From the NCBI GenBank assembly GCA_025353765.1, contig JANXOD010000044.1, positions 62,001-126,000 of the forward strand: a stretch of 64,000 bases of DNA, written 5' to 3'. Shown one piece after another: positions 46,433 to 55,855 of this stretch. The DNA comes from Sphingobacteriales bacterium (GTDB taxonomy: Bacteria; Bacteroidota; Bacteroidia; Sphingobacteriales; Sphingobacteriaceae). The position numbers were made by a program, and so were the translations under genes. The notes beneath the pieces are model-generated. The model saw only the letters and a list, made by a program, of their open reading frames with translations, was not told the origin of the DNA and did not search any database. How positions within the stretch are numbered: position 1 is the first letter of the stretch; the number at the start of each line of letters is the position of its first letter.

Positions 46433-47671
46433 TTGAAAAAAATTGTCTTAATTACTTCAGGCCAGCCCTCTTTAAATCCAAGATTAGTAAAAGAAGCCGA
46501 TTCCCTATTCAGTGCCGGCTATAAAGTCACTGTTGTTTATCAGTATTGGAATGATTGGGGAACAGAGATGGATGAAGAATTATTAGCAGGCAAAAAATGG
46601 AAAGCTATTTGCGTAGGAGGAAGTCCCAATAAACAGAAAATTATTTATTGGATCACACGGTCTATCCATAAAACAGCAATCTTACTGGCTAAAAATTTTG
46701 GATTTAAACATGGTATTGCTGAATTAGCCATTGGACGCTGTACCTGGTTGCTTTATAACAAAGCAGCAAAATATCCAGCCGATATATACATTGCGCATAA
46801 CCTGGCTGCATTACCGGCTGCTATAAAAGCAGCAAATAAAACGAAAGCTAAATACGGTTTTGATGCTGAAGATTTTCATCGTAATGAAGTAAGTGATAAT
46901 CCTGATGATTTTGATGTACGCATTAAATCATTTATTGAAGAAAAATGTTTCCCAAAAGCTGATTATATAACTGCAAGCAGCAGGCAAATAGCATTAAAAT
47001 ATCAACAATTATTTCCTTCAAAAAGAATAACCACATTGTTAAATACTTTTCCAAAAAATACCATTGCAAGAATGGATTCTGTTAAAAAAGATGAGGCATT
47101 AAAGCTTTTTTGGTTTTCACAATCTGTAGGTTTAACACGAGGTATACAAGATGTATTATATGCCTTAAAAATCCTTGAAAAAGAGAACATTGAATTTCAC
47201 ATACTGGGTAGCCTTAAGCCAGAGGTGAAGATAGAACTTGATTATATAATTAAATATCTAAGCTTTGAATTGAAACCGCACATATTTTATCATAGACCTA
47301 TTCATCCTGATGCTTTAGCACAATTTGCTTCTCATTTTGATATTGGATTAGCCCTAGAGCCAGGGTTTTCAATCAATAATAACATCGCATTAAGCAATAA
47401 GTTATTTACCTATATCAGTGCAGGTTTGGCTTTAATTAACAGCGATACAATTGCACAATCTGAATTTATAGAGAATTATCCGGCTATTGGAAAAATTTAT
47501 AAAAAAGGAAATCCTGTATCACTGGCTAATGTGCTACTTGATTATATTCAAAATCCTCAATTATTAAAAAGTACAAAGGACGCTTCCTATCAAGCTGGGC
47601 AGAATTATCTGAACTGGGAAACTGAAAGTAGGCATTTCTTAGAAGTAATTCAAAATACTCTATCTTCTTGA
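46433..47671 (+). CDS. Family 4 glycosyltransferase
   Basis: A 412-residue GT-B enzyme. The N-terminal strand is KKIVLITSGQPSLNPRLVKEAD, with YIAHNLAALPAAIKAA further on; the C-terminal half has the donor-site ALEPGFSINNNIALSNKLFTY. The pattern fits the GT4 superfamily members in Bacteroidota surface glycan loci. The start is TTG two bases after the previous stop. Specificity unknown. Confidence 0.85.
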   Translation: MKKIVLITSGQPSLNPRLVKEADSLFSAGYKVTVVYQYWNDWGTEMDEELLAGKKWKAICVGGSPNKQKIIYWITRSIHKTAILLAKNFGFKHGIAELAIGRCTWLLYNKAAKYPADIYIAHNLAALPAAIKAANKTKAKYGFDAEDFHRNEVSDNPDDFDVRIKSFIEEKCFPKADYITASSRQIALKYQQLFPSKRITTLLNTFPKNTIARMDSVKKDEALKLFWFSQSVGLTRGIQDVLYALKILEKENIEFHILGSLKPEVKIELDYIIKYLSFELKPHIFYHRPIHPDALAQFASHFDIGLALEPGFSINNNIALSNKLFTYISAGLALINSDTIAQSEFIENYPAIGKIYKKGNPVSLANVLLDYIQNPQLLKSTKDASYQAGQNYLNWETESRHFLEVIQNTLSS

Positions 47672-48951
47672 AAAAAGCACTTATCATTTCTCCCTATTTT
47701 CCTCCCAGTAATGCTGCAGATATGCAACGAATACGAATGAGCCTACCCTATTTTAAAGAGTTTGGATGGGAAGTTGAAGTGGTATGTGTAGATGAGAAGC
47801 ATTCGGAAATGGTTAAAGATCCTTTATTTTCAGAGAGTATTCCTAAAGATATTAAGATTCATATTATTTCTGCATTTTCAAAAAAATGGACATCCAAATT
47901 TGGCTTAGGCAGCCTGGCTCTGCGTTCCATGTGGTTTTATCGTCGCAAAGTAAATCAGCTACTCAAAACAACACATTTTGACCTCATCTATTTTTCTACT
48001 ACCCAGTTTCCAATTACCATTTTGGGGAATTACTGGAAACGAAAATTTGGAATACCTTATGTAATTGATATGCAAGATCCTTGGCATTCTAATTACTATC
48101 AGGATAAACCAAAAGATCAGCGTCCGGCAAAATATTGGTTTTCGTACCGTCTTAATAAATACCTTGAACCATTGGCAATGAAAGAAGTGGGTGGCCTGGT
48201 TAGTGTTTCTGAAGCTTATATTAAAACGCTACAGGAACGCTATTTTAGAATCCAAAATATTCCAACAGCAGTTATTACTTTTGGCGCCTTTGAAAAAGAT
48301 TTTGAAATCGTTGATCAACAAAGAAGTACTTTAAAACCTGCATTTGAAAGAAAAAATGAGAACATTCATATTGTTTATGTGGGACGCGGAGGGCATGATA
48401 TGGAGAATTCGTCGGATTTATTATTTCGCGGGTTCAAAAAAGGATTAGTAGAGAATTCGGGATTATTTCAAAAGATACGGTTTCATTTTATTGGTACCAG
48501 CTATGCTCCGGCAGGAAAAGGAAAACCAACTATTTTACCTATCGCGATCAAACTAGGCTTATCTGAGTATGTTGATGAACAGACAGATCGCATTCCGTTT
48601 TATCAAGGTATTAGAACGCTTCTGGAAGCAGATGCATTATTAGTGCCCGGCTCCAATGATCCTCAATATACGGCCTCTAAGATTTATCCATACATCATGG
48701 CAAAAAAACCACTTCTGGCTATCTTTAACCCTTTGAGCAATGCTTCAAAAATAATACAGGATTGTAACGCCGGAAAAGTTGCAAATATAACTGACCCGAA
48801 AAAAGCGATAGATGATATTTATTCTTTTCTTTTAAGCCTAACCAATGATATTCCTAAACTAAATCATACAAACTGGAAAGTTTTTAAAGAATTTACTGCC
48901 GAAAGCATGACCCGGAAGCAATGCGATCTGTTTAATAAAATTATCAATTAA
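47668..48951 (+). CDS. Family 4-like glycosyltransferase
   Basis: A 427-residue GT-B enzyme. ALIISPYFPPSNAADMQRIR at the start is a common beginning for GT4-like surface-glycan enzymes, and YVIDMQDPWHSNYYQ is the acceptor-domain segment. In the C-terminal half, LVPGSNDPQYTASKIYPYIMAKKPLLAIF replaces the usual EX7E region. The start is TTG in a TTGA overlap with the preceding gene. Confidence 0.83.
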   Translation: MKKALIISPYFPPSNAADMQRIRMSLPYFKEFGWEVEVVCVDEKHSEMVKDPLFSESIPKDIKIHIISAFSKKWTSKFGLGSLALRSMWFYRRKVNQLLKTTHFDLIYFSTTQFPITILGNYWKRKFGIPYVIDMQDPWHSNYYQDKPKDQRPAKYWFSYRLNKYLEPLAMKEVGGLVSVSEAYIKTLQERYFRIQNIPTAVITFGAFEKDFEIVDQQRSTLKPAFERKNENIHIVYVGRGGHDMENSSDLLFRGFKKGLVENSGLFQKIRFHFIGTSYAPAGKGKPTILPIAIKLGLSEYVDEQTDRIPFYQGIRTLLEADALLVPGSNDPQYTASKIYPYIMAKKPLLAIFNPLSNASKIIQDCNAGKVANITDPKKAIDDIYSFLLSLTNDIPKLNHTNWKVFKEFTAESMTRKQCDLFNKIIN

Positions 48952-48963
48952 AATTCAACCATT

Positions 48964-50136
48964 GTGCCCTTGAAAAAGCTTGCAATAATTAGTACTCATC
49001 CTATTCAATATTATGCCCCCGTATTTCGCTTATTATCTGAAAGAGGAAAAGTTGAAATAAAGGTATTTTATACTTGGGGAGAAGGCTCTCTCAAAAAGCA
49101 TGATCCCGGTTTTGGCAAAACCATTGAATGGGATATTCCACTTTTGGAGGGCTATAACTATGAATTTTTAACTAATACTTCTGCTGAACCTGGTTCACAT
49201 CATTTTAAAGGAATAAAAAACCCTGACCTAATTTCAAAGGTTAAATCATTTAATCCTGATGCCATTTTAGTTTATGGCTGGGCCTACCAGAGTCATCTAA
49301 AATTAATGCGTCATTTTAAGGGCAAAATTCCTGTATGGTTTCGAGGGGATTCTACTCTATTGAACTTCCCTAGAGGATATATAGAAAAGGCAAAAGCGAT
49401 TATTAAAAAGATTTTTTTAAAATGGGTATACCAACATATTGATAAAGCATTTTTTGTAGGAAGTAATAACAAAGCCTATTTTCTGAAATATGGCCTAACA
49501 GAACATCAATTAGTATTTGCTCCTCATGCTATAGATAATAACCGCTTTCAGAAAGACCGCAGTGAGGAGGCTTTAAATTTTCGACAAGAACTTAAATTAA
49601 TTGATACAGATATTCTGATACTTTTTGCAGGTAAATTAGATAATAATAAAAATCCTTTTTTATTATTGAAAGCCTTTATAGATCTAAAAATATCTGGTGC
49701 ATATCTCCTATTTACAGGTAATGGAATATTAAAGAAAGATTTAGAATTAAAAGCTTTAGCTCAGCCTAACATTCATTTCTGTGATTTTCAAAACCAAAGT
49801 ATTTTACCTGTTCATTATCAAGCTTGTGATCTGTTTTGCTTACCCTCATTAAGTGAAACATGGGGTTTAGCAGTAAATGAAGCCATGACTTGTGGCAAAG
49901 CTGTATTAGTTTCGGATAAAGTAGGTTGTGCAATTGATCTGGTTAAGCAAAACCTAAACGGGGCTATTTTTAAAAGCAACTCATATATAGACATTCATCA
50001 AAAATTAGGCGATTTAATTAAGAAAAAACGTACAGACTTACAATTAATGGGGCAGGCCTCCTTGCATATTATCCAAGATTGGACATTCCAAAATCAGGTG
50101 AAGGCTATAGAAAACTGTTTAAGTAAAATCGCATAG
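48964..50136 (+). CDS. Family 4 glycosyltransferase
   Basis: A 390-residue GT-B enzyme beginning KKLAIISTHPIQYYAPVFRLL. The C-terminal domain shows LFAGKLDNNKNP, the loop LPSLSETWGLAVNEAMTCGKAVLVSD with the EX7E pair, and a final helix. The start is GTG at 48964, with a TTG two codons later as an alternative. About 50 bases separate it from the polymerase gene. Confidence 0.9.
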   Translation: MPLKKLAIISTHPIQYYAPVFRLLSERGKVEIKVFYTWGEGSLKKHDPGFGKTIEWDIPLLEGYNYEFLTNTSAEPGSHHFKGIKNPDLISKVKSFNPDAILVYGWAYQSHLKLMRHFKGKIPVWFRGDSTLLNFPRGYIEKAKAIIKKIFLKWVYQHIDKAFFVGSNNKAYFLKYGLTEHQLVFAPHAIDNNRFQKDRSEEALNFRQELKLIDTDILILFAGKLDNNKNPFLLLKAFIDLKISGAYLLFTGNGILKKDLELKALAQPNIHFCDFQNQSILPVHYQACDLFCLPSLSETWGLAVNEAMTCGKAVLVSDKVGCAIDLVKQNLNGAIFKSNSYIDIHQKLGDLIKKKRTDLQLMGQASLHIIQDWTFQNQVKAIENCLSKIA

Positions 50137-50186
50137 CATATTATATTAAATTTTTTAAAGCATTTTAACCCTCTTTAATAAGCTTA

Positions 50187-51608
50187 ATGTTTCAATTCAA
50201 ATATGAACGATATTTAATACTTTTTATCCCCTGGATATTAAGTCTGCTTTTTATTAATTTTCCTGAACTGTCTTATTTGCTGGCATGGTTAGGATCATTC
50301 TTCATATTTTATTTAAGCATGTCTGGTTACATCAAACCTATACCAAATGATCTAAGTTTTGCTGAGCAGATCATGCGTCCCCTATTTCTTACGCAATTCA
50401 TATTTGCAGGCTATATGTGTATTACCTCCATATTTTACTTCCTTAATACTTTTTTAAATTTTGAGGAAACACTATCTCCTGTCAATATTCATCAACTGGA
50501 GCTGGTAGCCCAATGTCAGAGATTTTACTGCCTTGCACATGCTGCATTGGCAACAGGTATTTTAATGGTTATGAAGTACCCTATTAAGCCTGTATATAAA
50601 ATAAAATATACATACATGCCTACCTTTTTAATCAATACGGCACTTTTTTTACTTCCAATTTCTTTTTTATTTAGTATAATACCCGGATTAAACCAACTTT
50701 ATTACCAAGTAACTTCCTTAAGTTTTATTGCAGGCACACTTGCCTTAGCTTTAGCATTAGGCATACCCACAAGAAAAACCGGTAATATGGTATTATGTGG
50801 ATTTTTATACATGTTTAATTTTTACCAGGCCTTAATAACAGGCTTTAAAGAGCCTATTATCATTAATATTTTAGTATTGGGTGTGTTTTTATATCCTTTT
50901 TACAAAAAAGCAATCCTGTTAATTTTTGTCCCATTGCTAATTCTCTTATTTTTATACTTACCAACTTACAACCGAGTATTTCGTGAAAGAGCATGGACTG
51001 GAGAAGAAAGTGTAGAGGATGCCACACAGGCAGCATTAATAGCAACTACTAATGATGGGAATGATGGGAATGATGATGATGATGATTTTGAAAAAACAAA
51101 TTGGGAGTTTTTAACAGGAAGATTTTCTGAAATTAGCATGTTTACACAATATGTAAAATCTACTCCAGATATGGTCGATTATTATGGCCTGGGGATTATC
51201 AAACAATCTATTACTTTAATTATACCCCGAATATTATGGCCTGAAAAACCTATTACAGAGCAATTATCAATGGAACGTGTATACAATGCCGGTGTAATAG
51301 AATCATCCTCTAACGTATCCGCCAAACCTGCTGTTATAGTTGATGCCTATTTATCAGGGGGGAAATTTGGTATATTCCTAACTTTTTTGATTTATGGTGT
51401 GCTTGCACAATATATTTCTTCCAAAGCAGAGAAATTATTTGGAGGATACCTCTTGGGAACGGCGTTAATTTATTCAGGACTCTTTCAGGTTTTTTGGCGG
51501 GGACTTAGCTTTGAGTTTCTTATCAATTCAATATTCTGGAGCTTTGTTACTATGTGGGTTATTTTTGCATTATTACGACTTACTAAAATTCTAAATAAAG
51601 TTGCATAA
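50187..51608 (+). CDS. Wzy-like polysaccharide polymerase, copy 1
   Basis: Polytopic membrane protein of 473 residues with about eleven hydrophobic segments and a large acidic loop near residues 270-310, as in O-antigen or capsule polymerases (Wzy). The loop contains WEFLTGRFSEISMFTQYV and, further on, IIPRILWPEKP, shared with the next gene. A string of Asp/Asn/Gly (about 288-300) is encoded by a short DNA repeat. It probably joins repeat units at the periplasmic face of the inner membrane. It has a clear ATG, and its sequence is strikingly similar to copy 2 along its whole length. Confidence 0.82.
   Translation: MFQFKYERYLILFIPWILSLLFINFPELSYLLAWLGSFFIFYLSMSGYIKPIPNDLSFAEQIMRPLFLTQFIFAGYMCITSIFYFLNTFLNFEETLSPVNIHQLELVAQCQRFYCLAHAALATGILMVMKYPIKPVYKIKYTYMPTFLINTALFLLPISFLFSIIPGLNQLYYQVTSLSFIAGTLALALALGIPTRKTGNMVLCGFLYMFNFYQALITGFKEPIIINILVLGVFLYPFYKKAILLIFVPLLILLFLYLPTYNRVFRERAWTGEESVEDATQAALIATTNDGNDGNDDDDDFEKTNWEFLTGRFSEISMFTQYVKSTPDMVDYYGLGIIKQSITLIIPRILWPEKPITEQLSMERVYNAGVIESSSNVSAKPAVIVDAYLSGGKFGIFLTFLIYGVLAQYISSKAEKLFGGYLLGTALIYSGLFQVFWRGLSFEFLINSIFWSFVTMWVIFALLRLTKILNKVA
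51051..51086 (+). repeat. Slippage-prone tandem repeat inside Wzy copy 1
   Basis: Two copies of the 9-base unit AATGATGGG (51051-51059, 51060-51068) run into AAT followed by five consecutive GAT triplets to 51086. Units are multiples of three, so changes in copy number would lengthen or shorten the acidic loop without breaking the frame. Confidence 0.8.
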
Positions 51609-51659
51609 TCTCTGATTACTCCGACCTATAAATAATTACAAACAAATAAATTATTAAAA

Positions 51660-53078
51660 ATTAAACAGTCAATCTATTTCCCACACGAGCGATATCTGCT
51701 TCTTTTTATCCCATGGATATTAAGCCTGATATTTAGTGCAGATCCCATCCTATCTTACCTGATAGCATGGATCGGCTCTTTTTTCATATTCTTTATGAGT
51801 ATTAGTGGGCTAATCAAACCAATTCCAAATGATTTAAAATGGAGTGAACAATTAATGCGGCCTATATTTCTTACACAAATCATATTTGCAGGTTATATGT
51901 GCTCTACATCCATATTTTATTTTATGGATGTGCTCGGCTATATTAACTTTCAATTACCCGCTGTAGGTTATTCGGTAGATACAGACCAATTAGAACTGGT
52001 AGCAACCTGTCAGCAATATTATTGTTTAGGGCATGCAGCTCTGGTTACCGGTATTTTATCACAAATGACATATTCTGCAAAGCAGCAGTATTTTATAAAC
52101 CCTGCTTCAATTCCAAATTTCTTATTAAGTTTAGCCATAATCTCTTTACCTGTATCCCTATTATTTCGGCTTATACCGGGTTTATCACAATTTTCACTCC
52201 AATTTATAGCCTTAAGTTTTATTTCAGGAACCCTGGCCCTTGCCTTTGCTATTCCATTAAAAAAAATAGGCAATACGATTTTATGTTTATTTCTATATGT
52301 ATCCAACTTCACTCAGGCGTTCCTTTCCGGATTTAAAGAACCAATTATCATAAGTATATTGGTTTTAGGAATATTTCTATATCCATTTTACAAAAGGATT
52401 GTTTTTTTTGTTTTTTTACCAATACTCTTTCTCTTGTTTTTATTATTACCAACTTATAACCGGGTATTTAGAGAAAATGCATGGTCTGATGGTGAGAATA
52501 CTTCTATTGCTTCAGATGCTGCAGTAGAAGCTTTATATAACCAAACTAAAACAGAAGAGAATGAAACTAACTGGGACTTCTTAACAGGTCGCTTAAGTGA
52601 GATTGGTATGTTTACGACATTTGTTAAATCAACACCAGACAGAGTTGATTATTATGGCTTGAAAATAGTTAAACAATCGTTTTTGGCCATTATTCCACGC
52701 ATTTTTTGGCCTGCTAAACCTATAACAGAAGAGCAGGTAATGGAACGTGTATACGATGCAGGAGTGGTTGAAACAGGCTCTAAAGTCTCAGCAAAGCCTG
52801 CAGTTGTGGTAGATGCCTATCTCTCTGGAGGCACGCTTGGGGTACTCATAACTTTCCTTATTTACGGTGCTGCCGCTCAATTTATTTCGTCAAAAGCGGA
52901 GAAGTTATTTGGTGGTTATGTAGTAGGTACCGCATTAATTTATTCGGGTTTATTTCAGTCCTTTTGGCGTGGCTTGACATTCGAATTTATGCTAAATACT
53001 ATATTTTGGGGTTATATCTCTATGCTTATTATTTTCAGAGTGCTTAAAGCAACCCATTTTTTGAAAGAGTTCAAGTAA
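51660..53078 (+). CDS. Wzy-like polysaccharide polymerase, copy 2 (no ATG at its true N-terminus)
   Basis: Tandem paralogue of the preceding polymerase with the same hydrophobic profile. The first in-frame ATG is at 51795, but the frame upstream of it continues to encode a match to copy 1: codons from 51687 read ERYLLLFIPWILSL and then SYLIAWIGSFFIFF. An in-frame stop at 51633 limits the start to 51636-51686, where no ATG, GTG or TTG in frame was found; ATT at 51660 (MKQSIYFPHERY, aligning with MFQFKYERY) is the best candidate. From there the protein has 472 residues. If ATT is not used, the product would lack its first two membrane segments. It ends sharing one base with the next ATG. Confidence 0.72.
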   Translation: MKQSIYFPHERYLLLFIPWILSLIFSADPILSYLIAWIGSFFIFFMSISGLIKPIPNDLKWSEQLMRPIFLTQIIFAGYMCSTSIFYFMDVLGYINFQLPAVGYSVDTDQLELVATCQQYYCLGHAALVTGILSQMTYSAKQQYFINPASIPNFLLSLAIISLPVSLLFRLIPGLSQFSLQFIALSFISGTLALAFAIPLKKIGNTILCLFLYVSNFTQAFLSGFKEPIIISILVLGIFLYPFYKRIVFFVFLPILFLLFLLLPTYNRVFRENAWSDGENTSIASDAAVEALYNQTKTEENETNWDFLTGRLSEIGMFTTFVKSTPDRVDYYGLKIVKQSFLAIIPRIFWPAKPITEEQVMERVYDAGVVETGSKVSAKPAVVVDAYLSGGTLGVLITFLIYGAAAQFISSKAEKLFGGYVVGTALIYSGLFQSFWRGLTFEFMLNTIFWGYISMLIIFRVLKATHFLKEFK

Positions 53079-54253
53079 TGCATATCTTTCAGATTAATGC
53101 GTCATACAAGCCCGCTTATATTTACGGTGGCCCTACTATGTCTGTTTCCAAACTGAGTGAAGAACTGGTAAAAGCGGGACAAGATGTTAGCGTTTTAACT
53201 ACCACTGCAAACGGACTAATCGAATTAGATTTAAAGCCAGGAGAACTTCAGTTGGTAGATAATGTACCCGTAATTTACTTTAAACGCCTAACTAAAGATC
53301 ATTCCCATTTCTCTCCTGCTTTATTTAGTCATTTATTTAAGAAGCTTAACAAATCAATAAACCAGCAAATTATTCACATCCACGCCTGGTGGAATTTAGT
53401 ATCTATGATTTCCTGCTTTATCTCTTTGTGGAAACAAAAACAGGTAATACTATCGCCACGAGGAACATTAAGCAGCTATTCTTTTAAAAATAGAAGTAGT
53501 ATATTAAAGAATACCTTCCATACCCTGGCTGGCAAACACCTATTAAAACGTTGCCATTTTCATGTAACCAGTGAAAAAGAAAAACAAGATATTCTCAATC
53601 TGTTAATCCCAAAAAGCATAACAGTGATCCCAAATTTTGTACGGTTAGAAGCTGAAAGTGCTATTTGTAAAACCGAACAAGTTTCACAAAATGAATCTCA
53701 AATCTCAAATCCCATTAAACTTCTCTTCCTATCCCGCATTGAAGAAAAAAAAGGATTAGATCTTCTGTTTAATGCATTGGTAAACTTTCATATCCCATAT
53801 ACGTTAACAGTTGCTGGAAGTGGCCATTCAGAGTATATCGTTCAACTAAAACAGCTTGCTTCAAAATTGGGTATAGACCAACATATAGCGTGGATTGGCC
53901 AACAGGGATCAGAGAAAAAATTCAGTATTTTACATTGCCATGATCTGCTTGTACTTCCTTCTCATGACGAAAATTTTGCCAATGTGGTGATTGAAAGTTT
54001 ATCAGTAGGGACTGCTGTACTCATTAGCAAAAAAGTGGGGCTTGCAGATTATGTAGCAAAACACGATCTTGGGTGGATAAGTGATATTACTGCAGTTGAA
54101 TTAAGACAAACAATTGATATCGCCAGCAAAGATTTCGAGAAAAGAGAATTGATCCGGCAGAATGCTCCACAAAAAATCAGGAATGACTTTAATGATGATC
54201 AATTAGTTAAACGTTATATAGAAATGTACGAAACAGCACTTGCTAATTCTTAA
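53078..54253 (+). CDS. Family 4 glycosyltransferase
   Basis: A 391-residue GT-B enzyme. YKPAYIYGGPTMSVSKLSEEL near the start and IIHIHAWWNLVSM form the acceptor side; LLFLSRIEEKKGLDLLF and LPSHDENFANVVIESLSVGTAV form the donor side with the EX7E pair. The ATG shares one base with the stop of the second polymerase (TAATG). It resembles the XrtY-neighbourhood glycosyltransferases in context, but that link is not checked. Confidence 0.92.
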   Translation: MHIFQINASYKPAYIYGGPTMSVSKLSEELVKAGQDVSVLTTTANGLIELDLKPGELQLVDNVPVIYFKRLTKDHSHFSPALFSHLFKKLNKSINQQIIHIHAWWNLVSMISCFISLWKQKQVILSPRGTLSSYSFKNRSSILKNTFHTLAGKHLLKRCHFHVTSEKEKQDILNLLIPKSITVIPNFVRLEAESAICKTEQVSQNESQISNPIKLLFLSRIEEKKGLDLLFNALVNFHIPYTLTVAGSGHSEYIVQLKQLASKLGIDQHIAWIGQQGSEKKFSILHCHDLLVLPSHDENFANVVIESLSVGTAVLISKKVGLADYVAKHDLGWISDITAVELRQTIDIASKDFEKRELIRQNAPQKIRNDFNDDQLVKRYIEMYETALANS

Positions 54254-54295
54254 ATTATTATTACATATAGTTACTTAGTTCATCTAAATCAATAA

Positions 54296-54925
54296 ATGTC
54301 TGATTATCGCGATTATGGTTTTCCCGGAGAGGAATCCACTCATGCACATGCTTATTTACAGCAGCCTTTAGTGCAATTGCTAAATAAGGATTTAAAACCA
54401 TGCATTCTCGACCTTGGTTGCGGAAATGGATCCTTAGTGAGATTTTTATTAAACAAGGGCTTTGATGCATATGGAACCGATGCTTCTGAAGAGGGAATCC
54501 GTATTGCCAAAAATCTGCATCCTGATCGTTTTGCATTACAGGATTTATCTACAGATGATCTGCCATCTTTATTAGCTGATATTTCTTTTAATACAATTAT
54601 TTCCACGGAAGTGATTGAGCATTTATATAATCCACGTAAGTTTATAACCTTTTGCAAAACAATACTCATTAAAAGCGGTGGCGATCTGATCATTTCCACA
54701 CCATATCATGGATATTTAAAAAACCTATCTCTTAGTCTTATCGGTTATTGGGATAAGCATTTGGATCCGCTTTGGGATGGAGGGCATATTAAAATGTGGT
54801 CAAAAAACACCTTAACTCTTTTACTGGAAGAACAAGGATTTAAGGTTAGCAATTTCATTGGCTGTGGCCGTTATCCCTATCTTTGGAAATCAATGATGAT
54901 TAAAGCAACTTTAGCCCATGCCTGA
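54296..54925 (+). CDS. Class I SAM-dependent methyltransferase
   Basis: A 209-residue methyltransferase of the UbiG/Methyltransf_11-23 type. Motif I is ILDLGCGNGSLVRFL near residue 38, the acidic residue of motif II is in GTDASEEGI, and ISTEVIEHLYNPRKF is the post-motif region. Its probable substrate is a glycan or a lipid carrier-linked sugar, given the surroundings. It is unrelated in sequence to the four FkbM enzymes. Confidence 0.88.
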   Translation: MSDYRDYGFPGEESTHAHAYLQQPLVQLLNKDLKPCILDLGCGNGSLVRFLLNKGFDAYGTDASEEGIRIAKNLHPDRFALQDLSTDDLPSLLADISFNTIISTEVIEHLYNPRKFITFCKTILIKSGGDLIISTPYHGYLKNLSLSLIGYWDKHLDPLWDGGHIKMWSKNTLTLLLEEQGFKVSNFIGCGRYPYLWKSMMIKATLAHA

Positions 54926-55790
54926 TTTCTCTTTCATTATTTTAACCTATAATGAAGAGCAACATCTGCCCCGCTTGCTCGAATCTATAAAAATACTTAA
55001 TGCTAATACATATATATTAGATTCCGGCAGTACGGATCAAACCTTAACTATCTGCAAACAATATGGAGTTCATATAGCATATCACGCTTTTGAAAATCAT
55101 CCCAAACAATGGGATACTGCTTTAAAAATATTTACCATAAATACCCCATGGATTATCGGACTCGATGCTGACCAAATTGTAACACCTGAATTATTGGTAC
55201 AGCTTCAGAATTTCAAAACTGAAGATTATTCAGATGTAAATGGTATATACTTTAACCGGAAAAACTATTTTAAAGGGAAGTGGTTAAAATATGGTGGTTA
55301 CTACCCTAAATATTTATTGAAAATGTTTAGATATGGCATAGGATATTCGGATCTGAACGAAAATATGGATCATCGGTTTATTGTTCCCGGTAAATCCATC
55401 ATTTGGAAAAAGGGGCATATTCTGGAAGAAAATCTGAAAGAGAACAAGATCAGTTTTTGGATTGATAAACATAATCGCTATAGTGATTTGGTGGCTGATG
55501 AGGAAATAGAACGTTTGCTAAACAACCGAAATCAAACTATTGTACCACGTTTTTGGGGTTTACCCGATGAACGGATTGCCTGGCTAAAAAGATTGTGGTG
55601 GAAACTTCCCCATTTTTTACGCCCCTTCTTATACTTTTTTTACAGGATGATTTTCCAATTAGGCATATTGGATGGAAGAACAGGTATCTTATTCCACTTT
55701 TTACAGGGATTCTGGTTTCGCATTATTGTTGACGTAAAGATTGCTGAGAAATTAAAACAAATTAAAAGCCATACTAAAATTAATACCTGA
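54918..55790 (+). CDS. Family 2 glycosyltransferase (WaaE/KdtX-like)
   Basis: A 290-residue GT-A enzyme. It begins FSFIILTYNEEQHLPRLLESI, with ILDSGSTDQT and the metal-binding IGLDADQIVTPEL near residue 82. The HPKQWDTAL stretch and C-terminal hydrophobic helix region (about 225-270) recall WaaE/KdtX-type enzymes, which transfer glucose to lipopolysaccharide core, and the initiating or lipid-proximal class. It overlaps the methyltransferase by 8 bases. Confidence 0.88.
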   Translation: MPDFSFIILTYNEEQHLPRLLESIKILNANTYILDSGSTDQTLTICKQYGVHIAYHAFENHPKQWDTALKIFTINTPWIIGLDADQIVTPELLVQLQNFKTEDYSDVNGIYFNRKNYFKGKWLKYGGYYPKYLLKMFRYGIGYSDLNENMDHRFIVPGKSIIWKKGHILEENLKENKISFWIDKHNRYSDLVADEEIERLLNNRNQTIVPRFWGLPDERIAWLKRLWWKLPHFLRPFLYFFYRMIFQLGILDGRTGILFHFLQGFWFRIIVDVKIAEKLKQIKSHTKINT

Positions 55791-55855
55791 ACTAATACAG
55801 GTTTGAGAAGTAATTTCACTTAGAATATTTAACTTGCTCCCATTATCTAAATGCC

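Noticed and set aside
54261-54699. Minus-strand open frames overlapping the 54296 methyltransferase
   Set aside because: Shadows of a gene with a clear SAM-binding motif on the plus strand.
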